Source: JAJOKK01 sp965370555
Lineage (GTDB): Bacteria > Bipolaricaulota > Bipolaricaulia > UBA7950 > UBA9294
NCBI GenBank assembly: GCA_965370555.1
Contig: CBDUVB010000057.1
Location: forward strand, 1 to 8,816
DNA length: 8,816 nt
Reading direction: 5' to 3'
In this document: piece after piece, positions 1 through 6,582 of the stretch
Numbering within the stretch: the first letter of the stretch is position 1
How the letters are laid out: each line of letters starts with the position of its first letter
Notes under the pieces: model-generated
The model's input: only the letters and a program-made list of their open reading frames with translations
Databases searched by the model: none
What the model was told of the DNA's origin: nothing
Position numbers and translations under genes: made by a program

Positions 1-746
1 GGTTCCCAAACAAGAACCTGTTCCAAGTTTACGTTGTTCCAGTACCCGACTAACCCCTGGCTGACAGAGATGCCTCCCGCTGCAGCGAGCATCAGACTCT
101 GATACATGTCGCCGCTCGCCGCGCGTAACGGGTCGCTTCCACAGAAGTAGACGCGCAATCGCTGATCCGCAGGGATTGCAGCGGTCTGAGTTCTAACTTG
201 GTCCAGGACACGATCGCAGGTATCGGCAAAGGCTTCGGCGCGTGCGGTCGTCTCAGGACCGAGTGCAGTGCCAGTGAGGAGCATCGCCTCTTTGATCGCT
301 TCCGGGGTCTCAGCGGTGTACTGGATCGCGGGGATGCCAAGCTCAGCGAACGTGGCGGCGAGATTCCCGTGTTTGACCGGATTTGTGAGGACAAGATCGG
401 GCTCTTTCGCTACGATCTCCTCCAAGTTCGGGGTGCCGAAGGAGAGCTTCTCCGCCAGGTTCGGCTCGATCCGGTGGAGGGCCTCCGACGCCTGCGAGAT
501 CCCCCGGATCTGCACGTACCAGGCGTTGACGATCCGATCTCCCGCACCGAGGGCGTAGACGTAGTAGGTCGCGATCCCGTATGCGCTCACGATCCGTTCG
601 ACTGGTTGCGGAACATCGATGATCCGACCGGTCTGATCGACGACGCGGAGAATATCTTGGGCGGCTATCGCGCTAGCGCTCATGATGAGAATAAAGGCCG
701 TGATGGCTGCGAACAGAGCCCCTTGCTTCAAGAATCGTGAGTTCAT
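1..746 (-). CDS. Periplasmic metal-chelate/cobalamin-type ABC substrate-binding protein, 3' part beyond the left edge
   Basis: The frame is open from an ATG at 746 to the window edge, giving 248 codons with no stop. Residues 1-29 are a Sec signal peptide: a basic start (NSRFLK), a hydrophobic core to about residue 22, and the ending SASAIAA before QDILR. The mature part begins ILRVVDQTGRIIDVPQPVERIVSA, the typical start of the BtuF/FepB/TroA-like family, which delivers siderophores, haem, corrinoids or metal ions to a BtuCD/FecCD-type transporter. Next come YALGAGDRIV and the block NLEEIVAKEPDLVLTNP, the usual first-lobe signature. The segment EALHRIEPNLAEKLSFGTPN fits the same lobe. The AAAGGAGA ribosome site (752-759) lies 5 bases before the ATG and overlaps the stop of the PadR gene upstream, so the two are probably co-transcribed. 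The substrate cannot be read from this part. Permease and ATPase genes would be expected further left. Family call fairly sure; ligand unknown. Confidence 0.8.
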   Translation of the reverse strand, partial: MNSRFLKQGALFAAITAFILIMSASAIAAQDILRVVDQTGRIIDVPQPVERIVSAYGIATYYVYALGAGDRIVNAWYVQIRGISQASEALHRIEPNLAEKLSFGTPNLEEIVAKEPDLVLTNPVKHGNLAATFAELGIPAIQYTAETPEAIKEAMLLTGTALGPETTARAEAFADTCDRVLDQVRTQTAAIPADQRLRVYFCGSDPLRAASGDMYQSLMLAAAGGISVSQGLVGYWNNVNLEQVLVWE

Positions 747-758
747 ACTGGTCTCCTT

Positions 759-1295
759 TTACCCTTTTGGCGTTAGTCCGTTATGGCACTCAGAGAGCCA
801 CCTAATGGCGCTCTCCACCTGTCCCAGCCGGAATCGGAGTGCGAGGCGTCCGAGAGCCTCATCCTCTGTTATAAGGCTTCCCCGGCGGGCGAGCCGGTTG
901 TGCAGCCGTTCAAGCGTAGCAGCCTCGGCCTCGATCAGCGCGGCGATCCGATCAGGGGCCAGCCGACGGAGGAAGTAGAGCTTTGCCAGGAGCTCCACGC
1001 GGGCATCGCGCAGGTGACGCACCGGTGCCGTGACCCAGCCCAAGAAAGCTTCCTCTCCTTGAGCAGTGACAGCGTAGACCTTGCGGGGAGGACGGTTCTC
1101 TGGCTGTTCCCGTCGGACTGAAAGGAGGTTCTCCTCCTCCAAGCGGTGAAGGACGGAGTAGAGCTGGCTCGTGGCGATATGCCAGATGGGGCCGAGGGCG
1201 CTTGCGAGACGGCGACGAAGTTCATACCCATGCAGCTCCCCCTCCATGAGGCTCCCAAGGACGGCGTACTGCGCTGGAAATCGCTCGATCGACAT
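759..1295 (-). CDS. PadR-family transcriptional regulator
   Basis: This 178-residue protein has the two-part PadR layout. The N-terminal winged helix spans about residues 8-85: YAVLGSLMEGELHGYELRRR, then the recognition-helix stretch SQLYSVLHRLEEENLL, then a wing ending RKVYAVTAQGEEAF. The rest, to residue 178, is a mostly helical C-terminal domain rich in Leu, Ala, Arg and Glu that normally forms the dimer. PadR proteins are usually repressors released by a small ligand, and many repress themselves and a neighbouring transport or detoxification gene. The ATG at 1295 has AAGGAG at 1301-1306, 5 bases away. The stop is only 12 bases before the binding-protein gene, so the regulator probably leads a two-gene or longer operon and may control its own import system. 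That control is inferred from position only. No ligand can be proposed. Confidence 0.9.
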   Translation of the reverse strand: MSIERFPAQYAVLGSLMEGELHGYELRRRLASALGPIWHIATSQLYSVLHRLEEENLLSVRREQPENRPPRKVYAVTAQGEEAFLGWVTAPVRHLRDARVELLAKLYFLRRLAPDRIAALIEAEAATLERLHNRLARRGSLITEDEALGRLALRFRLGQVESAIRWLSECHNGLTPKG

Positions 1296-1313
1296 TCTTT
1301 CTCCTTACTGGAA

Positions 1314-1323
1314 TATTACAATA
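1314..1323. promoter_or_regulatory. AT-rich palindrome, possible PadR operator
   Basis: TATTACAATA is a palindrome with perfect 4-base arms (TATT/AATA) around a 2-base centre. It sits at the expected transcription start of the padR operon, just downstream of the -10. PadR proteins commonly repress their own promoter by binding AT-rich inverted repeats. The match is short and could be chance. Confidence 0.25.
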
Positions 1324-1324
1324 G

Positions 1325-1353
1325 AGAATAGTCAAGAAGAGCGGTCTTTTCAA
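1325..1353 (-). promoter_or_regulatory. Candidate sigma-70 promoter of the padR/binding-protein operon
   Basis: On the minus strand, TTGAAA (1348-1353) and TATTCT (1325-1330) are separated by 17 bases. Transcription would start near 1318 and give a leader of about 23 bases containing the AAGGAG site. A second -35-like TTGACT (1330-1335) lies nearby but has no well-spaced -10. The call rests on motif match and position only. Confidence 0.45.
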
Positions 1354-1401
1354 CTGAGGGTGTGCTCGCTTACGAATCTGCGTAAACCTTTCCTACTGCT
1401 C

Positions 1402-1540
1402 GTCTTCAATCTCAAACCTTGGTTTCAAGCATTTTACCGCAGAGGGAGCTGAGGAATTGAGAGATCGGAAGATTGAATGATCGGGCGATTGGGAGGTTCA
1501 ATCACTCAATCACTAACTCGCTCAATCACTCAATCCCGCT
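1402..1540. repeat. Dispersed intergenic repeat, uninterrupted copy
   Basis: This stretch lies between the padR promoter and the end of the RND gene. Bases 1422-1475 match 5011-5064 at 52 of 54 positions, and looser similarity continues left to about 1402. The core contains TTTCAAGCATTTTACCGC followed by AGAGGG and GCTGAGGAATTGAGAG. From 1476 it continues AATGATCGG and then a run of near-tandem AATCACTC units (about 1498-1536), which corresponds to 5392-5450. It is therefore the continuous form of a repeat that is split by about 316 bases at the second locus. A small imperfect hairpin (CTCAAACC/GGTTTCAAG) lies at 1411-1429. No gene was seen here. Confidence 0.75.
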
Positions 1541-1574
1541 GTTTGGGGCGCCACGCGATTTACCCATTACTGCT

Positions 1575-3869
1575 CTACAAGGTCTCATCCTTCTTCCGCG
1601 TAGAGCGGCTGAGGAACTTCGGCTGCCAGTGGATGAGGATGGCCGGGATGATCGAAATGGCAGAGACCGAGCTGACCACCATGGTCAGAGCAATCTGCAA
1701 CCCGAAGAAGCGGATCCCCTTGAATGAAGCAAAAACGAGGATCCCAAAGCCGAGGGCCACGGTGAGCGCATTGTAGGTAATCCCCCGTCCTGTAGTGCGA
1801 ACTGTCGCCTGCATCGCTCGGTTCGCATCGGTATCGATACGGTATTCATGACGGAAACGGGAGATGAAGTGAATCGAATAATCCACACCGATCCCAATGG
1901 CGATGGTGGAGACCATCAACGTCATGATGTTGAGCGATATCCCGGCGTAGGCCATGAGACCGAAGTTGATTGCCACCGTCAGAATCAGGGGGATCAGTGC
2001 GATCAGTCCGGCGACGATCGATCCCATGAGGAACATTACGATAAGGCCGACTGCGCTCATCGTCGTTGCCAGCCCCACGAACTGGCTCGCCATCATCCGC
2101 GTCATCATCCGATCCATCAAGATCGTCATCCCCACCATCCGCGCCTTCACCTGCCCGGTGAAGTTCTCATCCAAGTAGGTCTGAATCCTCCGCGACATTT
2201 CGGAGATATCCTTGGTGGACGTCATCTTGTACATCCCCGTGATCGTGCCGGCGGAGAAATCGCCGAGCGCCATATCTCCCAGCTTCCCGCCCTGGAAGGT
2301 AAACAGGAGGAGAAGCTGCGATACGAGGCTACGATCCTCGGGGATGATGTAGTAGGAGGGGTCGTCGGAGTGGAACTTCTGGTTCATCTCCCGCACGAGG
2401 CTGGTCAGCGAGATCGTCTTGCTGACTCCTTCCGTTCTTAGATGTTCTTCCAACTCAACCATCTTCTTGAGCACCTGTGGGTCTTTCAGCCCATCGCGCA
2501 GTCCGGTTTCGATCTCGATCGTCACCTGCATAGAACCGGCAAAGTGCTGATCGGAGAAGTTCATGATCTGGATCGCGGGGTGATCCTCCCCCAGCATCTC
2601 CTTGTTGGAGGTCTCAACCTGGAGGAACGGGAACCCGGCGAGCATTGCAGCGAGAATGATCACCGCGCCGATCAGCACCGCACGACGATAACGGATTACC
2701 AACCGCTCGAATACCAGCAGGACACGTGTCAGTGGGCGAAGCCCCCGCTCCTTACGCCGCGCTTTCGGTAGCTTCAGAAGCGATAGCACAGCCGGGATCA
2801 TCACCAGTGACAACACCATCGCCGCAATCACGCCGACCGCTGCGATTACACCAAGGTGCTTCTGCGGGATAAAGAACGAACTCAGTAGCGATAGGAACCC
2901 TGCCGCGGTGGTGAGCGACGTCATGATAACAGGCCCCTTCATTTCATCCATCGTGTTGAGGATCGTCTCACGCTTGGGGAGGCCTTTCTCTGCTTCTTCC
3001 CGGTAGCGGTTGAGGACGTGGATCCCGTCCGCAATGCCGATTGCAAGGAGCATAACTGGGGCAATGAACGACACGATTGTCACCGGAAAGCCGACGATCG
3101 ACATCGCGCCGAGCGTCATCAACACCGAGAGAACTACTATCGTTAATGGGAGCAATACCCCGCGCAGGTTCATGAAGCTGAAGAAGAGGACCGTGACGAT
3201 CATCAGGACTGTCAAGGGAAAGAGGACCGACATATCATGCCCCATCTCCTCGCTCATCAGCGCGTCGATGTAAGCATCGCCGTAGATGTAGATCTGATCG
3301 GTTCCCTCGTTGAACGGGTCGATGATCTTTACGATCTCTTTGGTGATCGCCGTTTCGTCTGCGCCGACCTTCAGTTCAATCGAGATCGCCCCTGCTCTTC
3401 CGTCGGAGGAGATGATACTGTCACGTAGCATCCGGCTTCCCATGAGGCCTTCACGGAATGCGGCCATCGCCTGATCAGTCGTGGGGCCCTCGCCGCTTGG
3501 CGCGGCCGAACGAACATTCAACGCCGTCTCCGTTCCTGTGATGATCTGCGCAGAGAGCGGACTCGACACCGCCTTCACACCAGGGATCGCCTCGAATTCC
3601 TCCTCCATCGTCTTGATCTTTGCAAGGGTCTCCTCATTGAAGATTCCCTCGTCGTTGAGAACCATGACAAAGATACCGAACGTACGGCCGTAACGCTCCT
3701 CCGCCTGATCCATCAGTTGGATGATCGGATCGTCCTTGCTCATGAACTTACTGAAATCCGTTTCAGTCTTCAGGTTCGGTATAGCGGTCATCAGGCCGAT
3801 GGTAACGAGTAGGACCAGCCCGATCGTCCAAAGCGGATGATCGACGACCCATGCGAACAGTTTCTTCAC
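1575..3869 (-). CDS. MMPL/HAE3-type RND superfamily exporter
   Basis: This 764-residue inner-membrane transporter has the duplicated RND plan. TM1 is at about residues 12-30, followed by a periplasmic domain to about 210 and a TM bundle at about 213-365. TM7 is at about 396-412, followed by a second periplasmic domain to about 590 and a second bundle at about 597-747. The proton-relay helices carry GIADGIHVLNRY (Asp near 281) and GIGVDYSIHFISRFRHE (Asp near 663), the MMPL/HAE3 signature. There is no long AcrB-type periplasmic domain, and the length is normal for HAE3/MMPL. Members export lipids, hopanoids or hydrophobic compounds; the cargo here is unknown. Start choice: AAGGAG (3879-3884) abuts a TTG at 3878, leaving no spacing, whereas GTG at 3869 is 9 bases away, so GTG is preferred. 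That GTG overlaps by one base the TAG of the remnant frame upstream (TAGTG), a translational-coupling arrangement. No clear terminator was seen before the repeat at 1540. Confidence 0.92.
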   Translation of the reverse strand: MKKLFAWVVDHPLWTIGLVLLVTIGLMTAIPNLKTETDFSKFMSKDDPIIQLMDQAEERYGRTFGIFVMVLNDEGIFNEETLAKIKTMEEEFEAIPGVKAVSSPLSAQIITGTETALNVRSAAPSGEGPTTDQAMAAFREGLMGSRMLRDSIISSDGRAGAISIELKVGADETAITKEIVKIIDPFNEGTDQIYIYGDAYIDALMSEEMGHDMSVLFPLTVLMIVTVLFFSFMNLRGVLLPLTIVVLSVLMTLGAMSIVGFPVTIVSFIAPVMLLAIGIADGIHVLNRYREEAEKGLPKRETILNTMDEMKGPVIMTSLTTAAGFLSLLSSFFIPQKHLGVIAAVGVIAAMVLSLVMIPAVLSLLKLPKARRKERGLRPLTRVLLVFERLVIRYRRAVLIGAVIILAAMLAGFPFLQVETSNKEMLGEDHPAIQIMNFSDQHFAGSMQVTIEIETGLRDGLKDPQVLKKMVELEEHLRTEGVSKTISLTSLVREMNQKFHSDDPSYYIIPEDRSLVSQLLLLFTFQGGKLGDMALGDFSAGTITGMYKMTSTKDISEMSRRIQTYLDENFTGQVKARMVGMTILMDRMMTRMMASQFVGLATTMSAVGLIVMFLMGSIVAGLIALIPLILTVAINFGLMAYAGISLNIMTLMVSTIAIGIGVDYSIHFISRFRHEYRIDTDANRAMQATVRTTGRGITYNALTVALGFGILVFASFKGIRFFGLQIALTMVVSSVSAISIIPAILIHWQPKFLSRSTRKKDETL

Positions 3870-4058
3870 TACAACCAACTCCTTCGGATGTACAACGCCG
3901 CGAGAAGACCGGGACTCCCAAACTGCCGCAGCACGCCGTATTCGTCTCCGAATACATTGACCGTGGTCAGCGTGCGCAAACCGATTCCTGCAAGCTCTGC
4001 GACCCAGTTCTGCAAGGCCTTCTGCGAATCGTCGTACAATCCATCATTAAAATCAAGG
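3869..4058 (-). pseudogene. C-terminal remnant of an unidentified gene, perhaps a methyltransferase, cut by a repeat
   Basis: Read leftward, this gives about 62 plausible residues ending ALYIRRSWL and TAG at 3869-3871. The TAG overlaps the GTG of the RND gene by one base, as expected for the last gene upstream in a coupled operon. Visible blocks are SQKALQNWVAELAGIGLRTL and VFGDEYGVLRQFGSPGLLAA. The pattern resembles the last helix and final beta hairpin of class I methyltransferases (G-L-R-x-V, an acidic loop, then a hydrophobic strand ending in Arg), but no catalytic motif remains. Upstream of 4058 the frame runs straight into the dispersed repeat at 4059, which supplies unrelated residues (SPFLFSYPLET) and a spurious start. 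The simplest reading is a gene whose 5' part was lost when the repeat arrived. It could instead be a chance open frame; the family call is weak. Confidence 0.35.
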
Positions 4059-4136
4059 CTCTTTCTCGTTTCGAGTGGGTAACTGAAGAGAAATGGTGAA
4101 GTGCCAAGACTCTCGCAGAGGTACGAAATTGTTTCA
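4059..4136 (+). repeat. Dispersed intergenic repeat, copy A
   Basis: Bases 4066-4136 match 8150-8220 at about 65 of 71 positions. The left end (CTCTTT, then CTCGTTTCGAGTGGGTAAC) also matches the inverted right end of the element at 5356-5380 at 23 of 25 positions. The body continues TGAAGAGAAA and GCCAAGACTCTCGCAGAGG. The repeat is open on the minus strand and so makes a recurring false peptide containing YLCESLG-SPFLFSYPLET. Here it abuts and apparently truncates the remnant gene at 3869-4058. Confidence 0.75.
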
Positions 4137-4385
4137 TCGCCGAAGGACACGAAGAGTGCCTTGCTCTGTGGGCAGGCAGTCCCGGTTTCTTGCAGGGTTC
4201 TAAGGGGATGTGCAAAATGGGGACATGGATCGATCAGAGATGCACAAACGGCTCGTCCAGATTGGTGCGGAGCGGTGAGGCGTCAAAGGTTGTAGAGCGA
4301 TTGAAGGCGCGATCGATGCAAGTAATCAGCATGCAGATCTCATTCGATTGCGCGCTGATATTCGATATCTGAAACGGGAGGAGCG
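4137..4385. other. Spacer upstream of the nitroreductase gene
   Basis: No convincing gene was seen. The first ~20 bases (CGCCGAAGGACACGAAG) look like a diverged continuation of copy A. AGATGCACAA (4238-4247) recurs at 8251-8260 inside the composite repeat. Just before the ribosome site is a perfect palindrome, GATAT-TCG-ATATC (4357-4369), which could be an operator for the nitroreductase gene, though nothing else supports that. The ribosome site GGAGG is at 4377-4381. No clear -35/-10 pair was found. Confidence 0.4.
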
Positions 4386-4982
4386 ATGTCATCCGATAAA
4401 GATCCGCAGGTACTTCAGGCCATTCAAGATCGTCAGAGTTCACGCAAGTTCTCGAACACTCCGGTCTCCAGAGCGTCCGTCCGGCGAATCCTCGATGCGG
4501 CCCGGCTAGCACCGTCGGGCGCCAATCAGCAGCCATGGCGTTTCGTCGTCATCGATGATTTGGACGTTAAACGCGATCTCCGATCGTGCTGCGAGGTGGC
4601 TGAGGCGAGTTATCACAAGAATGTACGAGGCGATCTCCGCGTTTGGTTCGACGCACACTCAATCACATCCAGCAAATCATTCCTCGAAGATGCCCCTGTG
4701 TTGATTGCGACCTTCTTCGATGCTCATGCACCTTATCCGATCCCTTCGGTCTGGATCGCCATCACCCACATGCTCCTGCAAACCACTGAAGAGGGGCTGT
4801 ACTCCTTGCCATACACTCCGTCAGGCGCGAAATTGGACTCGCTGCTCGGGGTTCCGGAACGCTATCGTCTTGCGGCGGTTCTTCCCATTGGATATGCAGA
4901 CCAGCCTCCCCGTCAACCCCGTCTTCCTCTTTCCTCAATCGCCTCACTCAATCGATTCGGAAGACCATTTACAGGAGAGTGA
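4386..4982 (+). CDS. Nitroreductase-family FMN-dependent oxidoreductase
   Basis: This 198-residue protein has the marks of the nitroreductase fold, a cytoplasmic homodimeric flavoprotein that uses NAD(P)H to reduce nitro compounds, quinones, enones or other electrophiles. R16-Q-S-S-R20-K-F22 is the RxSxRxF FMN phosphate-binding motif. A42-P-S-G-A-N-Q-Q-P-W51-RFVV is the second FMN-binding block. SVWIAITHMLLQTTEEGL (about residues 121-138) is the conserved central helix, and VPERYRLAAVLPIGYAD near 155-172 is the usual lead-in to the final strand (lGyP region). Length is normal for the short subfamily. The GLYSLPYT segment after the central helix lacks the usual GLGxxW residues, so the substrate pocket may differ. 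GGAGG stands 4 bases before the ATG. The gene stands alone between repeats and is transcribed away from the RND gene. Physiological substrate unknown. Confidence 0.9.
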   Translation: MSSDKDPQVLQAIQDRQSSRKFSNTPVSRASVRRILDAARLAPSGANQQPWRFVVIDDLDVKRDLRSCCEVAEASYHKNVRGDLRVWFDAHSITSSKSFLEDAPVLIATFFDAHAPYPIPSVWIAITHMLLQTTEEGLYSLPYTPSGAKLDSLLGVPERYRLAAVLPIGYADQPPRQPRLPLSSIASLNRFGRPFTGE

Positions 4983-4998
4983 AGCTCCCCTCCTTCGA

Positions 4999-5064
4999 GC
5001 TTGAACCCTAGTTTCAAGCATTTTACCGCAAAGGGCGCTGAGGAATTGAGAGATCGGAAGATTG
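4999..5064. repeat. Left half of an interrupted dispersed repeat, with a hairpin
   Basis: Bases 5011-5064 match 1422-1475 at 52 of 54 positions. At 4999-5019 the arms GCTTGAA and TTCAAGC pair perfectly over 7 bases, 16 bases after the nitroreductase stop. The stem is followed by ATTTTACC, so it might act as a weak terminator, but there is no real T run. The copy stops after TCGGAAGATTG (5054-5064), and its continuation resumes at 5392. Confidence 0.7.
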
Positions 5065-5380
5065 GTTCCTTATCGTTTTGAGTGGGTAATTGAAAGTTAA
5101 ATTTGCCTGCATCTTTGCTCTAAGGAAACCAGGAATTCAGGAAAAGAGCCGAAATTCTTGAGTTGGAAACAAGAAAGACACGCGGTTCCTCTGGCTTCAT
5201 AGTGAACCGCTATCTCATGCCTCTTTCCTGGCCTCCTGGCTTCCTAAGAGATTAAAAGGACCGCGTTCCAAGTGGTCAATCTGAAATCGAGCTTGGCCTA
5301 CACGGGAATATCCCTTGAGCGGTTGGCTACACTGAGGGATTGAAAGTTAGGAGACGTTACCCACTCGAAATGACAAAGAG
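5065..5380. mobile_element. 316-base non-coding element with inverted ends and an 11-base flanking duplication (MITE-like)
   Basis: The element is flanked on both sides by TCGGAAGATTG (5054-5064 and 5381-5391), an apparent 11-base target duplication. Removing it together with one flank restores the continuous repeat seen at 1461-1540. Its ends are inverted relative to each other: TTGAGTGGGTAA on the left (5079-5089) and TTACCCACTCGAAATGACA on the right (5358-5376), about 19 of 24 positions matching including GAGTGGGTAA. There is no reading frame for a transposase, so it would be non-autonomous. A further perfect 10-base direct repeat, TTGAAAGTTA, lies just inside each end (5090-5099, 5340-5349) and may mark a second, nested event. 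The end sequence also occurs at 4059 and 8141. A mosaic built by recombination between repeats is the alternative. Confidence 0.5.
5118..5250. repeat. Nested inverted repeat inside the element
   Basis: The arms at 5118-5148 and 5221-5250 are imperfect inverted copies, about 25 of 31 positions, built on AAGGAA-CCAGGA-CAGGAAA. Between them, GCGGTTC (5182-5188) and GAACCGC (5204-5210) form a perfect 7-base stem with a 15-base loop. Single-stranded DNA or RNA from this region could fold into a long two-tier hairpin. No frame crosses it. Confidence 0.6.
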
Positions 5381-5458
5381 TCGGAAGATTGAATGATCGG
5401 AGATTGTTAAATCACTCAATCTCTCACTCACTGAATCACTAAATCACTCAACCCTGCT
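5381..5458. repeat. Right half of the interrupted repeat with AATCACTC-like tandem units
   Basis: It begins with the duplicated TCGGAAGATTG, continues AATGATCGG as at 1476-1484, then passes into a run of degenerate 8-base units (AATCACTC, AATCTCTC, GAATCACT) to about 5450. The equivalent run at 1498-1536 is similar but not identical. The last ~30 bases are read as the C-terminal codons and stop of the methyltransferase gene on the minus strand. Confidence 0.65.
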
Positions 5459-6225
5459 TTCACCGCACGGGTGGCGATGAACGAGGAAATGTAGTTTGAG
5501 ATCAGCTCGCCAGGGAAGATATCCTCGTAGAAACCGGAGATCACGAATCCGGCCTTGATCTGCCCTCCGATCTGCTCTCCCAGGGTATGGCCGAAATCGA
5601 GTGCTGCGTCCTCCCCGTAGTAGCGGTGCCGTTCTTCCTCTGTAAGACTCGTTAGATCGGAGTAGGGGAGCGTGAACCTTACTTGTAGGATTCCTTCCTT
5701 CTCCTTCTCTGGGTCGAATAGGTACAGGAGCGGATTGTTGAATCCCGCCAACAATATCCCACCGTGTCGTAACACGCGGAACGCCTCGTTCCAGACCGGT
5801 TGAATCTCGGGGACGAAGCAGTTGGAGACGGGGTGGACGATTAGATCGAACGATTCATCAGGAAAGACGGAAAGGTCGCGCATATCACCCTCGATGGCGG
5901 TTATGGCAAGATCATCCCTTTCCGCGACGAGTCGATCCTGCGCCAGTTGTTTCGGCGAGTTATCGAACACGGTGACGTTCGCTCCGGCTGCGGCAAGGAT
6001 CGGACCTTGCTGTCCGCCGCCCGAAGCAAGGCAGAGGATATCGCACCCCGAAAGCTCCTTTGGGAACCAGGATCTCGGCACGGGTTTCGTGGGAGTCAGG
6101 ATTATCTCCCACTCTCCTTGCCGCGCAGCTGAGATCGCCTCCGGGCCGACCGGAAGGGTCCATTGATTCCCTTTCGCAACTTCCTTATCCCATGCACGGC
6201 GGTTGAACGCCCGTATGTCGTCCAT
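5428..6225 (-). CDS. Class I SAM-dependent methyltransferase
   Basis: This 265-residue soluble protein has the Rossmann-type methyltransferase motifs in order. Motif I is L64-C-L-A-S-G-G-G-Q-Q (SAM glycine loop). Strand 2 is NVTVFDNSPKQLAQD, with acidic D88 to bind the ribose. IEGDMRDLSVF follows with D114 beside the adenine, then FDLIVHPVSNCFV (strand 4) and the region AFRVLRHGGILLAGFNNP (strand 5 and loop). The SGGGQQ-P form of motif I is typical of a small-molecule methyltransferase group of unknown substrate. Start choice: AAGGAGG (6232-6238) touches an ATG at 6231; the ATG at 6225, 6 bases away, is better placed and gives MDDIRAFNRRAWDKEV, a natural beginning. The C-terminus is odd: after SSFIATRAVK the last residues, AGLSDLVIQ and the stop, are encoded by dispersed-repeat DNA, so the original end was probably replaced. 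Confidence 0.88.
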   Translation of the reverse strand: MDDIRAFNRRAWDKEVAKGNQWTLPVGPEAISAARQGEWEIILTPTKPVPRSWFPKELSGCDILCLASGGGQQGPILAAAGANVTVFDNSPKQLAQDRLVAERDDLAITAIEGDMRDLSVFPDESFDLIVHPVSNCFVPEIQPVWNEAFRVLRHGGILLAGFNNPLLYLFDPEKEKEGILQVRFTLPYSDLTSLTEEERHRYYGEDAALDFGHTLGEQIGGQIKAGFVISGFYEDIFPGELISNYISSFIATRAVKAGLSDLVIQ

Positions 6226-6249
6226 CACCATCCTCCTTTGTGGATATGG

Positions 6250-6279
6250 ACTATATCGGAATGACGCAAGCCAGGGCAA
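6250..6279 (-). promoter_or_regulatory. Candidate promoter of the methyltransferase gene
   Basis: On the minus strand, TTGCCC (6274-6279) and TATAGT (6250-6255) are 18 bases apart. Transcription would start near 6243, just ahead of the AAGGAGG site at 6232-6238. The -10 is good, the -35 only half matches. Confidence 0.4.
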
Positions 6280-6544
6280 CTGCATGGAATCCCGACACAT
6301 ATGAGGTCGCAAGATCACAATGGTTGGATCAAAGCGAGGGCCAGGGAATAAAGATCATTGTGACGGCATCCCGGGAAAAACCTCGATTTGCACTCCGATA
6401 CGGTGCTCACAGCCTTGTTGAGCGGAACGCGGTAAGCGAGCAAATACTGATAGGAAGGGAAGAAATGAGGACGGTTCCTTTTGGCCATCGCTCAGCACTC
6501 CTCTCCACTTCACGAAATCGATTCCAAATAGCAGCTTCTGCCTC
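6280..6544. other. Divergent spacer without a recognisable gene
   Basis: This lies between the divergent methyltransferase and binding-protein promoters. A GTG-initiated plus-strand frame (6240-6548) crosses it, but it has no ribosome site and no family resemblance, and its composition looks random. No repeat module of the types seen elsewhere was found here. Confidence 0.5.
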
Positions 6545-6572
6545 TTGACAAAGCTGCTGAACCGTGTATAGT
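6545..6572 (+). promoter_or_regulatory. Strong sigma-70-like promoter
   Basis: TTGACA (6545-6550) matches the -35 consensus exactly, and TATAGT (6567-6572) is one base from the -10 consensus, with a 16-base spacer. Transcription should start near 6579. It is the best promoter in the window and drives the structured RNA and, by read-through, the binding-protein gene 270 bases downstream. Confidence 0.7.
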
Positions 6573-6582
6573 GGAGATTAAT

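Noticed and set aside
198..740. 180-codon plus-strand frame opposite the chelate-binding protein
   Set aside because: The minus strand has an open frame with a signal peptide, ribosome site and family motifs. The plus frame is its shadow.
1498..1536. AATCACTC units considered as a CRISPR array
   Set aside because: The units are about 8 bases, degenerate and directly abutting, with no spacers. They are tandem repeat, not CRISPR.
1848..2441. 197-codon plus-strand frame opposite the RND gene
   Set aside because: Its His/Asp/Arg-rich composition is the antisense shadow of a clear membrane protein on the minus strand.
6226..6318. 31-residue N-terminal extension of the methyltransferase
   Set aside because: The extension crosses the ribosome site and the likely promoter and does not resemble the family. 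The ATG at 6225 is well placed.
6240..6548. 102-codon plus-strand frame between divergent promoters
   Set aside because: It starts with GTG without a ribosome site, overlaps the methyltransferase promoter region, shows no family pattern and ends at the next promoter. Treated as chance.
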